From positions 3,892,662 through 3,956,661 of the forward strand of contig NZ_CM001484.1 in the NCBI RefSeq assembly GCF_000243395.2: a DNA stretch of 64,000 nt, given 5' to 3'. The DNA is from Saccharomonospora glauca K62 (GTDB lineage: Bacteria; Actinomycetota; Actinomycetes; Mycobacteriales; Pseudonocardiaceae). Position 1 is the stretch's first letter; each line of letters opens with the position of its first letter. The notes under the pieces were generated by a model, which did not search any database, was not told the DNA's origin, and saw only the letters and a list, made by a program, of their open reading frames with translations. The translations under genes and the position numbers were made by a program. Shown here one piece after another: positions 50,253 through 60,889 of the stretch.

Positions 50253-50564
50253 ATGAACACAGCAGACACCGGCGACGTGATCGAGACCTCTCAGCCGGCC
50301 GACCGGCACACGCTGACGGTGCGGGTCCGGTACTTCGCCTCGGCACGCGCGGCTGTGGGTGTGGACAGCGAATTGGTCCAGCTACCACCCTCGGCGTCCG
50401 TGGCCGACGCCGTCGAACACCTGCGGACGACGCATCCCGAACGCCTCCCGCGCATCCTGGACGCCGCGAGCTTCTTGCTCGACGGCGTCGCCATACGTGA
50501 TCTCGACCGCCCCTTGCCCGACGGCGCGGAGCTCGACGTCCTTCCTCCTTTCGCGGGAGGCTGA
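50253..50564 (+). CDS. moaD: molybdopterin synthase sulfur carrier subunit
   Basis: 103-residue ubiquitin-like protein ending in the essential GlyGly (PPFAGG). The start at 50253 follows AAGGAG seven bases away. The first 22 residues are a polar extension before TLTVRVRYFASARAAVG, where MoaD homology begins. It carries sulfur for MoaE to dithiolate precursor Z. 44 bp after moaA; its partner MoaE lies at 53975-54952 on the other strand. Confidence 0.93.
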   Translation: MNTADTGDVIETSQPADRHTLTVRVRYFASARAAVGVDSELVQLPPSASVADAVEHLRTTHPERLPRILDAASFLLDGVAIRDLDRPLPDGAELDVLPPFAGG

Positions 50565-51917
<1,353 letters not shown>

Positions 51918-52265
51918 CCTGCGCGGTCACCCGCACCCCGAGTTCGACCGTGGGTGCTGTCGAAGGTCCCACCGCTATCCCCCGGGCGGTGGGGCCTTCG
52001 CACCCCGCGGAGGGACAACCACACAGCGAGGCCACGGACCACCCACCCGTGGTATGCCGGGACCACCGGGCGACGGCCGAGCAGCCACCCAACCGCTGCC
52101 CGGAACGTCCGTTTCGGAGAGTTCCTCGGACGATCCCCCACGCAACGGGACGCGTCCGGCGAGCGAGGGCGGAATCGGCACGGACGGACCTCCACCGAGC
52201 CGCGGCAGCGGCGAGTGGCGCCCGCCCGTGGGTTCGTGGCCGGAACGTCCCGGCGCCCTCGTCGG
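51918..52265. other. 348-bp gap between rpfA and the toxin-like gene
   Basis: Apart from the rpfA terminator hairpin I see no gene. Short open frames exist on both strands, but their composition (Pro/Arg/Gly-rich) is that of shadow frames. In particular there is no convincing immunity gene downstream of the toxin-like gene that ends at 52266. Confidence 0.6.
51962..51999 (+). terminator. rpfA terminator hairpin
   Basis: GAAGGTCCCACCGC (51962-51975) and GCGGTGGGGCCTTC (51986-51999) form a 14-bp stem with one G-U pair and a 10-nt loop, 44 bp after rpfA. Confidence 0.8.
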
Positions 52266-53363
52266 TCAGGACGTGGCGCCCCGCGTCGGTTTCCAGGGCT
52301 TGACCTGATCGACGCCCTTGGCCTCCATCTCGTCCACCATCTTCATGATTTCCTGGTGGAACTGTTCCTGCGTCAAATTCTCACCGTACTTCTTGTAGAG
52401 CTCGATGCCCGCTCGCATGGTGATCTGATCGCCGGGATCGTCCCGACCGAACGGACCGAAATTCAGCGACCCGGCCTGCATGAGCAGATCCTCGTCGATT
52501 CCGGCCGCCATTCCGACATAGCCGTAGTGGATGTTGGACCAGGCGTCGTAACTCAGACTCCGCCCCTTGGGATCGCCGGGAATCTTGAACATGTATTCGT
52601 TGGCGGTCTCCAGACCGAACTTGTCCTCCAGGATCGGTTTGTGGTCCCAATCCGAGTCGGCCTTGACCTTGTTGAAGAAGTCGAGCAGCGCCTCGGGAGT
52701 GCTGTACCAGTTCTCGGTGTTCTCCCGCATGTTCTTGATGTCCTCGCCGCGGACGTTCCTCATCATCTCCTCGAACATGAACTTCTCGGCGTCCGAGAAG
52801 CGGCCTTCGCTGATCTTGGCCTCGGCGTCGGCGAGCGAGGTGTAGGTGGGCGCGTTGAAATCGTGCTCCTCGTTGACGTTCCGGGCGAGCGCGGCGGCCG
52901 CGCTGTCGTCCGCCTCGGTGGCGGCGACCCTGGCCCGCTCGATCTCCTTGGAGATCCTTTCGATCTCCTCTTCGTTCCACCAGTCCGAGCCGGGAATCCA
53001 GCTGTCCGCCTCGACCTCCCCCGTGGGACTCACTTTCAGGCCGAGCTTGGGAGCTTCCACCTCCGCGATCTCGCGCAGCCGATCGCGTGCCCTGCGAATC
53101 GCGTCGCACGCCTCCCGGAGAATGTCGCGAATTCCGGTGGCCTCGGCGATGGCGTCGGTGAATTCCTTCGCCGTCTCGTCGATGAACGAGATCGCGGTCT
53201 CCGCAGCGGGCCCGCTCCACCCGCTGTTCCGCGTGGCCCTGACCACCGACTCGTCCATGTCCTCGGACAGCGTCTTGAGTTTGGTTATCTGCTCCGTCCA
53301 CGCCTCGACCGCGGCATCGAGCTTGTCCACCGGAGCGTTGTACACGGATTCGTAGGACAGCAC
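52266..53363 (-). CDS. WXG-type secreted protein with polymorphic toxin 44-like C-terminus
   Basis: 365-residue protein. The N-terminal 95 residues are helical with the WXG signature NSGWSGPAAE (residues 46-55), typical of type VII (ESX) substrates. A middle linker with Asp/Glu-rich helices (about 115-215) leads to a C-terminal domain with AWSNIHYGYVGMAAG and DDPGDQITMRAGIELYKKYG, which resembles the Bacterial toxin 44 (Ntox44) family. Its partner WXG100 gene is 7 bp upstream. No immunity gene is found next to it. Base composition is lower in GC than the surroundings, and the pair interrupts the mycobacterial rpfA-moaE order, so it may be acquired. Confidence 0.78.
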   Translation of the reverse strand: MLSYESVYNAPVDKLDAAVEAWTEQITKLKTLSEDMDESVVRATRNSGWSGPAAETAISFIDETAKEFTDAIAEATGIRDILREACDAIRRARDRLREIAEVEAPKLGLKVSPTGEVEADSWIPGSDWWNEEEIERISKEIERARVAATEADDSAAAALARNVNEEHDFNAPTYTSLADAEAKISEGRFSDAEKFMFEEMMRNVRGEDIKNMRENTENWYSTPEALLDFFNKVKADSDWDHKPILEDKFGLETANEYMFKIPGDPKGRSLSYDAWSNIHYGYVGMAAGIDEDLLMQAGSLNFGPFGRDDPGDQITMRAGIELYKKYGENLTQEQFHQEIMKMVDEMEAKGVDQVKPWKPTRGATS

Positions 53364-53370
53364 GGTTTCC

Positions 53371-53772
53371 TCACTCGAAGTACTCGGAGATCTCGGCCAT
53401 GCTCAGCTCGGTCTCGGCGTCGGTCTTCTCGTACTCACCGGCCGCGGCCGCCAACGAGCCCTCGATGTGGGCACAGGCCTGAGCGAGCGTGTCGATCTGC
53501 GACTGCCATGTCCGGAAGGCCTTCTCCAAGGCCCCGCCGAGGTCGAAGTTCTCGCCCTTCAACGCCGCGGCGGCCGCGTTCGTGTAGTCCTCGGCGTGCA
53601 CCCCGTCCTTGAGCGTGCGCTCCTGGATGTCGCCCGCCGCCTCGGCGATCTGTTTCAACACGCCGGGTTCCACCGTGAACCCGTCCCCGCCCGAAATTCT
53701 CGGCGCATCACTGCCCGAACCCGGATTCAACCGTTCGTTGATACTGGGCCCCATGTCCCCCACCTTCTCCAC
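53371..53772 (-). CDS. WXG100-like ESX partner protein
   Basis: 133-residue, signal-less helical protein. A disordered N-terminus (1-30) precedes two long helices, with a W at the turn (RTWQSQIDTL), and a C-terminal YEKTDAETE tail, similar to the YxxxD/E secretion motif of type VII substrates. It lies 7 bp ahead of the toxin-like gene, so the two are likely secreted as a pair. No ESX machinery genes occur in the window. A second start at Met7 is possible. Confidence 0.75.
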   Translation of the reverse strand: MEKVGDMGPSINERLNPGSGSDAPRISGGDGFTVEPGVLKQIAEAAGDIQERTLKDGVHAEDYTNAAAAALKGENFDLGGALEKAFRTWQSQIDTLAQACAHIEGSLAAAAGEYEKTDAETELSMAEISEYFE

Positions 53773-53974
53773 TCACCCCGAGCCCACACCGTGAACACAT
53801 TCCGGACCCGAAGGCCTCACACTCGGTGTTCACCCACCACGAAAGAATGACGAGGCATGAACTGGTGAACAAGCAGCCGATCGGACTACTCGTCCGGACG
53901 ACGGGACGCCTCGCCGGGCGCTGAGACGAAAACCCGTCGACCGAGCAGCAACGGCACCGACCACCGGCCGGCCG

Positions 53975-54952
53975 TCAGGGCGAGTTGACCCACTCGTCGG
54001 TGCCGTCGTCGAACCACTGGTGCTTCCACACCGGAAGCCGTGCCTTCACCTCGTCGACGAGGTCGGAGCAGGTGGCGAACGCCTCCGCACGGTGATCGGC
54101 AGCCACCGCGCAAGCGAGCGCGACGTCGCCGATCTCCAACGTGCCGAGTCGGTGGCTCACCGCCACGGCCCGCACCCCGCTTCGGTGCGCCACGACGTCC
54201 GCCACGACCCGCGCCAACACGTCCCCCGCCGTGGGGTGGCCCTCGTAGTGCAGGGACGTCACGGTGCGTCCGTTGTCGTGGTCGCGTACCACGCCGCCGA
54301 AGGTCACCACGGCACCCGCTCCGGCGTCGGCCACCAGGCGCGCGTGCTCCTCGACCGAGAGTTCCTCCTCGGTGACGTGAGCGAGGGCGACCCTGGCCTG
54401 ACCGCCGTCGCCGTTCGGGTCGGCGGTGACCGGGTCGGACGCGGCCTCCGGCTGGTCCAGCACGTGGGCCACCGGCTGGTGGTGGTCCCCACCGGCGATC
54501 TGGTCCAGCGCGTGCTCCAGCACCTCGGCGAGCACACCCAGCCCGTCGTTCACCCCGCCCTTGGAACCGGGCAGGTTCACCACGAGCGTGCGGCCCGCGA
54601 CCCCCGCGAGCCCTCGGGACAGCATCGCCGTGGGAACGGTGTCCCGTCCCGCCGCGCGGATGGCGTCGGCGAGACCGGGAAGCTCGAAGTCGAGGACTTC
54701 CGCCGTGGCCTCCGGCGTCCGGTCGGTGGGCGAGATCCCGGTGCCTCCCGTGGTGACGACCAGGTCCACGTCCTCGGCAAGACACGCGCGAAGTGCCTCC
54801 GCGACGGGTTCCCCGTCCTCCACCACCAGCGGCTCCGGCACGTCGAACGAACGCTTTTCGAGCCACTCTTTAATGAGGGGGCCCGTGCGGTCGGGGTAGA
54901 CCCCCGCGGCCGCCCGGTTGGACGCCACGATCACCCGTGCCGTGCGGTTCAT
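53975..54952 (-). CDS. MogA-MoaE fusion (molybdopterin adenylyltransferase / synthase large subunit)
   Basis: 325-residue bifunctional enzyme. Residues 1 to about 160 are MogA/MoaB-type: [17 protein letters not shown] and [11 protein letters not shown] bind molybdopterin for adenylation. Residues about 188-325 are MoaE, the large subunit of molybdopterin synthase, with [14 protein letters not shown] and [12 protein letters not shown] holding the active Lys residues. In mycobacteria mog and moaE2 are separate neighbours, so fusion is a simple merge. Its ATG overlaps the moaC stop by 4 bp. Works with MoaD from 50253-50564. Confidence 0.92.
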   Translation of the reverse strand: MNRTARVIVASNRAAAGVYPDRTGPLIKEWLEKRSFDVPEPLVVEDGEPVAEALRACLAEDVDLVVTTGGTGISPTDRTPEATAEVLDFELPGLADAIRAAGRDTVPTAMLSRGLAGVAGRTLVVNLPGSKGGVNDGLGVLAEVLEHALDQIAGGDHHQPVAHVLDQPEAASDPVTADPNGDGGQARVALAHVTEEELSVEEHARLVADAGAGAVVTFGGVVRDHDNGRTVTSLHYEGHPTAGDVLARVVADVVAHRSGVRAVAVSHRLGTLEIGDVALACAVAADHRAEAFATCSDLVDEVKARLPVWKHQWFDDGTDEWVNSP

Positions 54953-55689
54953 GCGTCCTCCTGTGTCTTGCGGGACACCCGCACCCGGTCGGCCCCCGCA
55001 ACCGCCTCCTCATCCTCGGCCGCGCGGGCCTCCTGTGTCTTGCGGGACACCCGCACCCGGTCGGCCCCCGCAACCGCCTCCTCATCCTCGGCCGCGCGGG
55101 CCTCCTGTGTCTTGCGGGACACCCGCACCCGGTCGGCCCCCGCAACCGCCTCCCCATCCTCGGCCGCGCGGGCCTCCTGTGTCTTGCGGGACACCCGCAC
55201 CCGGTCGGCCTCGCGGGCGTCGTCACGCCGCCAGGAACCGGACTTCCCGCCCTCCTTGCGCACCAACCTCACGTCGTCGAGCGCCGCCGCCGGGTCTACG
55301 GCCTTGATCATGTCGTGCAGGGCGAGCCCCGCGACGGCGACGGCGGTCAGCGCCTCCATCTCGACGCCGGTGCGATCACTCGTCCGGGCGGTGGCGGTGA
55401 TGTCCACGCTGTCGGCCCCGAGCTCGAAATCGACATCCACCTTGGTCAGGGCGATCTGGTGACACAACGGGATCAGCTCGGAGGTCCGCTTGGCTCCCAT
55501 GATCCCCGCGATGCGGGCCGTGGCCAGCGCGTCACCTTTGGGTAACCCGCCTTCCGCCAACAGGCCGAGCACCTCGGCGGTCGTCCGCACCGTGCCACGG
55601 GCCACCGCGGTACGCGCGGTGACCTCCTTGGCCGAGACGTCGACCATCCGCACCGCACCCGAGTCGTCGAGGTGGCTCAGTTCACTCAC
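54949..55689 (-). CDS. moaC: cyclic pyranopterin monophosphate synthase with repeat tail
   Basis: 246-residue enzyme; normal MoaC is about 160. The catalytic domain (1-160) has [28 protein letters not shown] and [13 protein letters not shown] with intact active-site Lys, His and Asp. The standard end ([12 protein letters not shown]) is followed by an 85-residue highly charged tail of 24-residue repeats. The GTG start overlaps the malic enzyme stop (GTGA, 55686-55689), and its stop overlaps the next gene, so both ends are fixed. The tail is probably disordered or helical; its role is unknown. Confidence 0.93.
   Translation of the reverse strand: MSELSHLDDSGAVRMVDVSAKEVTARTAVARGTVRTTAEVLGLLAEGGLPKGDALATARIAGIMGAKRTSELIPLCHQIALTKVDVDFELGADSVDITATARTSDRTGVEMEALTAVAVAGLALHDMIKAVDPAAALDDVRLVRKEGGKSGSWRRDDAREADRVRVSRKTQEARAAEDGEAVAGADRVRVSRKTQEARAAEDEEAVAGADRVRVSRKTQEARAAEDEEAVAGADRVRVSRKTQEDA
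54961..55212. repeat. 72-bp in-frame minisatellite in moaC
   Basis: Units start at 54961, 55033, 55105 and 55177, an exact 72-bp period. There are three full units and a partial fourth of about 36 bp. Copies are nearly identical; one base in the third copy changes a Glu to Gly. On the minus strand each unit encodes 24 residues of the form [20 protein letters not shown] plus VAGA. Confidence 0.97.
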
Positions 55690-57086
55690 GACTCCGAGAC
55701 TACTTCGTCCTTCCTCGCCGCGGCCTTGACCGCCTCGGCCACCGCCGGAGCCACGGCGGTGTCGAACACACTGGGCACGATGTAGGAGGCGTTCAGCCGG
55801 TCGTCCACGACGTCGGCGATCGCGTCGGCAGCGGCCAACAGCATGTCGTCGTCGATCTTGTGGGCCTGGGCGTCGAGCAGCCCGCGGAACACGCCGGGGA
55901 ACGCCAACACGTTGTTGATCTGGTTCGGATAGTCGCTGCGTCCCGTGGCCACAACGGCGGCGTGCCGCTGCGCCTCCAGCGGGTCGATCTCCGGGTCCGG
56001 GTTGGCGAGCGCGAAGACGATCGGGTCGTCGGCCATCGTGGCCACCTGCTCGGCGCCGAAGAGGTTGGGCGCGGAGACGCCGATGAACACGTCGGCCCCC
56101 ACCAGCGCGTCGTGCAGCGACCCGGTCATCCGCTTCGCGTTCGTGTGCTCCGCGATCCAACGCAGGTTGTCGTCGAGGCCGGGGCGCTGCGGGTGCACGA
56201 TGCCGTCGATGTCCACCGCGACGATGTCGGCGGGAGCCTTACGCAGCAGCAGGCGAATGATGGCCGACCCGGCCGCGCCGACACCGCTGATCACGATGCG
56301 GCACTGCTCGATGGACTTATTCACCACGCGCAGCGCGTTCCGCAGCGCGGCCACCACGACGATGGCGGTGCCGTGCTGGTCGTCGTGGAAGACGGGGATG
56401 TCGAGCTGTTCCCTCAGCCGACTCTCGATCTCGAAGCACCGCGGCGCGGCGATGTCCTCCAGGTTGATGCCCGCGTACACCGGGGCGAGGGCCTTGACCG
56501 TCCTGATGATCTCTTCGGTGTCCTGGGTGTCCAGACACACCGGCCACGCGTCGACGTCGGCGAACTTCTTGAACAGCGCCGCCTTGCCCTCCATCACGGG
56601 CAGGGCCGCCGCCGGCCCGATGTTGCCGAGCCCCAGCACGGCCGAGCCGTCGGTGACCACGGCCACCGTGTTGCGCTTGATGGTCAGCCTGCGCGCGTCG
56701 TCGGGGTTGGCGGCGATGGCCTGGCAGACACGGGCGACACCCGGCGTGTAGGCACGGGAGAGGTCGTCGCGGTTGCGGAGAGCGATCTTCGGGGTGATCT
56801 GGAGCTTGCCACCGAGGTGCATGAGGAACGTGCGGTCGGACACCTTCCGCACGTGCACACCGGCCAGTGAATCGAGGGCCTTGGTGATGTCATCGGCGTG
56901 GTCGGCCGACGAGACGTTGGCCGTGATGTCGACGACGATGGCGTCCGGGTGCGACTCGACGATGTCGAAGGCCGTCAGAACGCCACCCACCCGGCCGACG
57001 GCCGTGGTGAGGTCGCCGGCCGTGCTCGCCGACGGCGGGGCCTCCAGTCGCACGGTGATCGAGTAACCGGGACCGGGAACGGGCAT
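55686..57086 (-). CDS. NAD-dependent malic enzyme with N-terminal ACT domain
   Basis: 466-residue enzyme that decarboxylates malate to pyruvate. Residues 1-85 form an ACT-like regulatory domain; then the malic core has [45 protein letters not shown] and the NAD motif [15 protein letters not shown] near the end completes the active site. ACT domains usually bind small regulators. First gene of malic enzyme-moaC-mogA/moaE, each joined by 4-bp overlaps; no functional link to Moco is obvious. Confidence 0.93.
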   Translation of the reverse strand: MPVPGPGYSITVRLEAPPSASTAGDLTTAVGRVGGVLTAFDIVESHPDAIVVDITANVSSADHADDITKALDSLAGVHVRKVSDRTFLMHLGGKLQITPKIALRNRDDLSRAYTPGVARVCQAIAANPDDARRLTIKRNTVAVVTDGSAVLGLGNIGPAAALPVMEGKAALFKKFADVDAWPVCLDTQDTEEIIRTVKALAPVYAGINLEDIAAPRCFEIESRLREQLDIPVFHDDQHGTAIVVVAALRNALRVVNKSIEQCRIVISGVGAAGSAIIRLLLRKAPADIVAVDIDGIVHPQRPGLDDNLRWIAEHTNAKRMTGSLHDALVGADVFIGVSAPNLFGAEQVATMADDPIVFALANPDPEIDPLEAQRHAAVVATGRSDYPNQINNVLAFPGVFRGLLDAQAHKIDDDMLLAAADAIADVVDDRLNASYIVPSVFDTAVAPAVAEAVKAAARKDEVVSES

Positions 57087-57195
57087 GGGCTTACCCCCGC
57101 ATCAATGACTGGCGCTGGATTCGGGGGAAAAGCCTAGCTCCATGGCCGAGACCACATTCGGCTGGATGGGTGACTCACCAGTAACGACGAGCCGA

Positions 57196-57378
57196 CTACG
57201 CCGACTTGTTGATCTCGGTCTCCGGGTGGACGTAAGGCACGGACTCCAGGGGGAAGGTCACTTCGCCGAACGGGGACAGCGCGCCCTGCCGGTCCGCCGC
57301 GAGCTCGGTGACCGGATGCTCGACGTCCGGCCATTCCGGGTCGATCCGGTGCCGCTTACGGTTGTCGGCCTTACCCAC
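57196..57378 (-). CDS. conserved small hypothetical protein
   Basis: 60-residue protein, polar and acidic with a basic start (GKADNRKRHRIDPEW). GTG at 57378 was chosen since GGAGG sits five bases before it; the ATG at 57390 overlaps that ribosome site and lacks its own. No TM or signal. I do not recognise a family. It faces the helicase-associated protein divergently and lies upstream of the malic enzyme operon on the same strand. Confidence 0.6.
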   Translation of the reverse strand: MGKADNRKRHRIDPEWPDVEHPVTELAADRQGALSPFGEVTFPLESVPYVHPETEINKSA

Positions 57379-57446
57379 GTCGTCCTCCATACACTCGACC
57401 AAACGACTGACCATAGTGTGCCCGATGGCGCGCGTCGGGGGATATC

Positions 57447-59708
57447 GTGGTGACGATGCCCGCTCTTTCGCTCGCGGAGTGGCTGCGTTCCCTGCCCGAC
57501 GACGCCCTCGCCGATCTCTTGCGCGCACGGCGCGATCTGGCTACTCCTCCGCCCGCGAACTCCGACGTCCTCGCCACCCGTGCCGCCACGCCCGGCTCGG
57601 TCGCCAGAGCCTGCGAGAACCTCGACAACGCGACGCTCGCCGTGTTCGAGACCCTGCTCGTGCTCGGGGCGGACGAGACCCCCGTGGACAGCGCCCGCCT
57701 CGGTGAGTTGCTCGCCGTCGTCCCCCCGCATGCGCTCGACCGGCTGCGGTCGCTGGCGCTCGCGTGGGGCCCCGACGACGCCGTCTCCGTGCACGCCGCC
57801 GCACGCGACGTGTTCGGCCCGTTCCCGGCGGGGCTGGGCGCCTCGTCGGCCGAACTCGCAGAACTCGGGCCGCGGGAGCTGGAGGAGCGACTCGCCGCCG
57901 TCGGGGAGGACGAGCGAGCCCTGTTGACCACGTTGTCCTCCGGACCTCCGATCGGACGCACTCGCGACGCCGCCGCGGACGTGCCGTTGGACTCGGCCAC
58001 CACGCCGGTACAGAAGCTGCTGGCCCGAGGTCTGCTCGTGCGCCGGGACTCCCAGACCGTGGAGCTTCCCCGGCAGGTCGGCCTGGCGCTTCGCGACGGC
58101 GTCGCCTTCGACGAGGCCGCGTTGACCGAACCGGAACTGCCCGTGGCGACACACGAACAGTCCGAAGTAGACTTCGCGGCCGCCGGGGAGGCCCTGGAGT
58201 TCCTCCGGCACACCGAAACGCTGCTGCGGGCGTGGTCCGATCAGCCGCCGCCCGTGTTGAAGTCGGGCGGCCTCGGGATACGGGAGCTACGGCGGCTCGC
58301 CCGCGACCTCGACCTCGACGAGCGGCGCGCCACCCTGCTGGTGGAACTCGTCGTCGGGGCGGGCCTGGTCGCCAACGACGAGGAGGCCTCGCCGGAGTGG
58401 GTTCCCACCACGCTGACCGACTCGTGGTTGTCGATGCCGTCCTCGGGGCGCTGGCTGGTGCTCGCACAGGCGTGGTTGGACCTGCCTCGCATGCCGGGGC
58501 TCGCGGGCAGCCGGGACGCCCGCGACAAGACCGTGACCCCGCTGTCGGAGGATCTGCGCAGGCCACTCGCGCCCGTGATGCGGCGACGCGTGCTGGACAC
58601 GCTCGCCGAGCTTTCCGCCGGAACCGGGGTGACGGCCGTCGACGACCTCGTCGCGCTGCTGGCCTGGAGAGCACCTCGCAAGGGCGGGCGGACCCGCGAC
58701 GCGGTCGTACGCGACACGATGGCCGAGGCCACCGCGCTCGGCGTCGTCGCCCTGGGCGCGCTCACCACGGCCGGTGGCGCCCTCCTCGCCGGGGACCAGC
58801 ACGGCGCGGCGGCGGCCATGGCCGACGCGTTGCCGAAACCGGTGGATCACGTTCTCGTGCAGGCCGATCTCACCGTCGTCGCCCCCGGACCTTTGGAGCC
58901 CGACCTCGCCCGCCAGATCGAGGCGGTCGCCGACGTCGAATCGGCCGGACACGCCACGATGTACCGCGTCAGCGAGGCCTCGGTACGCCGGGCGCTGGAC
59001 AGCGGGCGGACCGCCGACGAACTGCACGAGCTCTTCCGCACCCGGTCGCGGACGCCGGTTCCGCAGTCGTTGTCGTACCTCATCGACGACGTCGCGCGCA
59101 GGCACGGCAGACTGCGCGGCGGTGTCGCGGCGGCGTTCCTGCGCTGTGACGACGAGGTGCTGCTGTCCGAGGTGCTGAGCACTCAGGCGGCCACCGAGCT
59201 GGAACTGCGCCGGATCGCTCCCACGGTGGTGGTCAGCCCGTATCCGTTGGCCGAGGTCCTGGAGGCCCTGCGCGCCGCCGGGTTCGCCCCCGCCGCCGAG
59301 GGACCGGACGGACGCGTGGTCGACCTCCGGCCAAGTGGGAGACGGATCCCCGCCCGTAGCCGTCAGACCCGGCGTACCGAGCCGACCCGCACCGGCCCCA
59401 TCCCGGAGGAACAACTCACCGCCGTGGTGGCCCACGTACGAGCCGGTGACAAGGCGGCCCGCAGCCGTAAGGGTTCCGTGGTGCGGCTGCCCGCGGGTGG
59501 CGGGGCCGACACCTCGGCCACCATGTCGTTGTTGTCACGGGCCGCCCACGAGCAACGCGAGGTGTGGATCGGAATCGTGGACTCCCACGGCATCGCCACC
59601 CAACGAGTCCTCACCCCGGTGCGGGTGGGGGCCGGGATGTTGGAGACGGCCACCGGCGAGCGCTATCCCCTGCACCGCATCACGTCGGCCGCGCTCGTGG
59701 AGGACTGA
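57447..59708 (+). CDS. helicase-associated protein (Rv0862c-like, XPB-linked)
   Basis: 753-residue protein resembling mycobacterial Rv0862c, annotated as a helicase C-terminal/XPB-associated domain protein. I see no Walker A or DEAD box, so it is not itself a helicase. N-terminal half is a series of winged-helix-like segments; the C-terminal end (AAHEQREVWIGIVDSHGIATQRVL, in part) resembles a WYL-like beta module. In mycobacteria it is next to an XPB helicase (Rv0861c); here that gene is missing and a repeat array and conservon follow. Start GTG 57447 or 57450, ATG 57456 also possible. Confidence 0.75.
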   Translation: MVTMPALSLAEWLRSLPDDALADLLRARRDLATPPPANSDVLATRAATPGSVARACENLDNATLAVFETLLVLGADETPVDSARLGELLAVVPPHALDRLRSLALAWGPDDAVSVHAAARDVFGPFPAGLGASSAELAELGPRELEERLAAVGEDERALLTTLSSGPPIGRTRDAAADVPLDSATTPVQKLLARGLLVRRDSQTVELPRQVGLALRDGVAFDEAALTEPELPVATHEQSEVDFAAAGEALEFLRHTETLLRAWSDQPPPVLKSGGLGIRELRRLARDLDLDERRATLLVELVVGAGLVANDEEASPEWVPTTLTDSWLSMPSSGRWLVLAQAWLDLPRMPGLAGSRDARDKTVTPLSEDLRRPLAPVMRRRVLDTLAELSAGTGVTAVDDLVALLAWRAPRKGGRTRDAVVRDTMAEATALGVVALGALTTAGGALLAGDQHGAAAAMADALPKPVDHVLVQADLTVVAPGPLEPDLARQIEAVADVESAGHATMYRVSEASVRRALDSGRTADELHELFRTRSRTPVPQSLSYLIDDVARRHGRLRGGVAAAFLRCDDEVLLSEVLSTQAATELELRRIAPTVVVSPYPLAEVLEALRAAGFAPAAEGPDGRVVDLRPSGRRIPARSRQTRRTEPTRTGPIPEEQLTAVVAHVRAGDKAARSRKGSVVRLPAGGGADTSATMSLLSRAAHEQREVWIGIVDSHGIATQRVLTPVRVGAGMLETATGERYPLHRITSAALVED

Positions 59709-59744
59709 GGGCACCTGCGGCCCGGCCGTTCGCGTACACGAGCC

Positions 59745-59797
59745 GCGGACACGCGTACGCAGCCTGCGGACACGTGTGCGGGAAGTGCGGACACGGT
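59745..59797. repeat. 21-bp repeat array, site 3 (3 units)
   Basis: Cores GCGGACACGCGT, GCGGACACGTGT and GCGGACACGGTC begin at 59745, 59766 and 59787, again an exact 21-bp period; a degenerate unit may precede at 59724. It lies between two convergent genes and ends at the DUF742 stop codon. Confidence 0.9.
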
Positions 59798-60366
59798 CAC
59801 AGGGAGCGCAGGCCGTTCAGGATGCGCTCCATGAAGTCGTGGGAGTCCCGGTCGGCCAGGACGAAGCCCGGACGCTGGATCTCCACCGCCCGCGCCTCGG
59901 ACAAGTCGTCCACCAACACCTTCACCACGCCGAGGGGAAGGCGGGCGAACGCCGCGATCTCGGCCACCGAGTGCACGTCCACGCACAGGTCGCAGATGAA
60001 CCGCTGCTCCGGCGAGACCACGCCCTCGTAACGCCTGCCGCTCTCGGTGGTCATCACCAGCGCTTCCAGCGCGAGTTCCTTGGCGGGTTTGGTGCGACCA
60101 CCGGTGCGCGCGTAGGGGCGCACCAGCGAACGGTGGGTGAAGTGCGGCGGGGCGGGCGCCGTCCGAGGACGCGACGGAACGCCCGCCGACCGGCGGGCGT
60201 TCCCCGCGAAACCTGCGGCCCCACCCTGACCGGACTGCTGCCGCACCCGTTTGGTGAGCTGCGTGACGCCGGAGACGCTGCTCAGGTCGAACTTGCTGGG
60301 GTGGTCGAACCCCTCTCTGTCGGTGGGCTTGTTCAGAGCCTCCCACTCGTCCACGCCGCTACCCAC
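59797..60366 (-). CDS. DUF742 protein (second conservon C gene)
   Basis: 189-residue protein. A disordered N-terminus (1-75) precedes the DUF742 winged-helix-like core: [23 protein letters not shown] region, then [33 protein letters not shown] (in parts) with a C-x-x-C pair. In Streptomyces the equivalent CvnC works with a roadblock protein and a GTPase downstream of a membrane sensor kinase. GTG start overlaps the roadblock stop by 8 bp. Unlike the first copy it is not followed by a GTPase gene. Confidence 0.9.
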   Translation of the reverse strand: MGSGVDEWEALNKPTDREGFDHPSKFDLSSVSGVTQLTKRVRQQSGQGGAAGFAGNARRSAGVPSRPRTAPAPPHFTHRSLVRPYARTGGRTKPAKELALEALVMTTESGRRYEGVVSPEQRFICDLCVDVHSVAEIAAFARLPLGVVKVLVDDLSEARAVEIQRPGFVLADRDSHDFMERILNGLRSL

Positions 60367-60778
60367 GGACGCCGCCCGAAAGCTGCGCCCGCAATTCGGG
60401 GGTGAGCTGCTGACCGACCCGGTCGACGAGCAACGTCATCTCGTAGGCGACCGTGCCGATGTCGGCGCCGGGTGACGCCAGCACGGCCAGACACGAGCCG
60501 TCACTGATCGACATGAGGAACAGGTACCCGTTCTCCATCTCGACCACGGTCTGGTTCACCGTACCGCCGTCGAAACACCGGGCCGCGCCGTGTGTCAGTG
60601 ACACAAGCCCGGAGGCCACTGCGGACAGTTGCTCCGCACGAGCCGTGGGCAGCCCCTGCGAATGCGCGAGTAGTAGCCCGTCGGCCGACACCACCACGGC
60701 GTGCGCCGCCCCCGGCACCCGACGTACGAAGTCGGTGATGAGCCAGCCGAAGCTGCCCTGGTGGGCTGATGCGGTCAC
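60359..60778 (-). CDS. roadblock/LC7 protein (second conservon B gene)
   Basis: 139-residue roadblock/LC7 fold, GTPase-partner protein. Start set at GTG 60778, three bases after AGGAGGG. Core: [44 protein letters not shown], then a conserved [21 protein letters not shown] end. It is about 75% identical by eye to the other roadblock protein in the cluster (62348-62803), indicating duplication. MglB-like proteins act as GTPase activators; here it may act on the single GTPase of the operon. Confidence 0.92.
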   Translation of the reverse strand: MTASAHQGSFGWLITDFVRRVPGAAHAVVVSADGLLLAHSQGLPTARAEQLSAVASGLVSLTHGAARCFDGGTVNQTVVEMENGYLFLMSISDGSCLAVLASPGADIGTVAYEMTLLVDRVGQQLTPELRAQLSGGVRG

Positions 60779-60889
60779 TGTCCCTCCTAGCCTCCCGCAC
60801 GCTGTAGCGGCAAGACTATTAGCCAGGTCAATCCTGTCGAGCCCGTTTCCCCCGACCGCCAGGCTCAATCACGCCAGTGGCCCAACGCA

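Noticed and set aside
55690-56160. N-terminal extension of MoaC
   Set aside because: It overlaps malic enzyme coding sequence; the GTG at 55689 gives the standard MoaC start.
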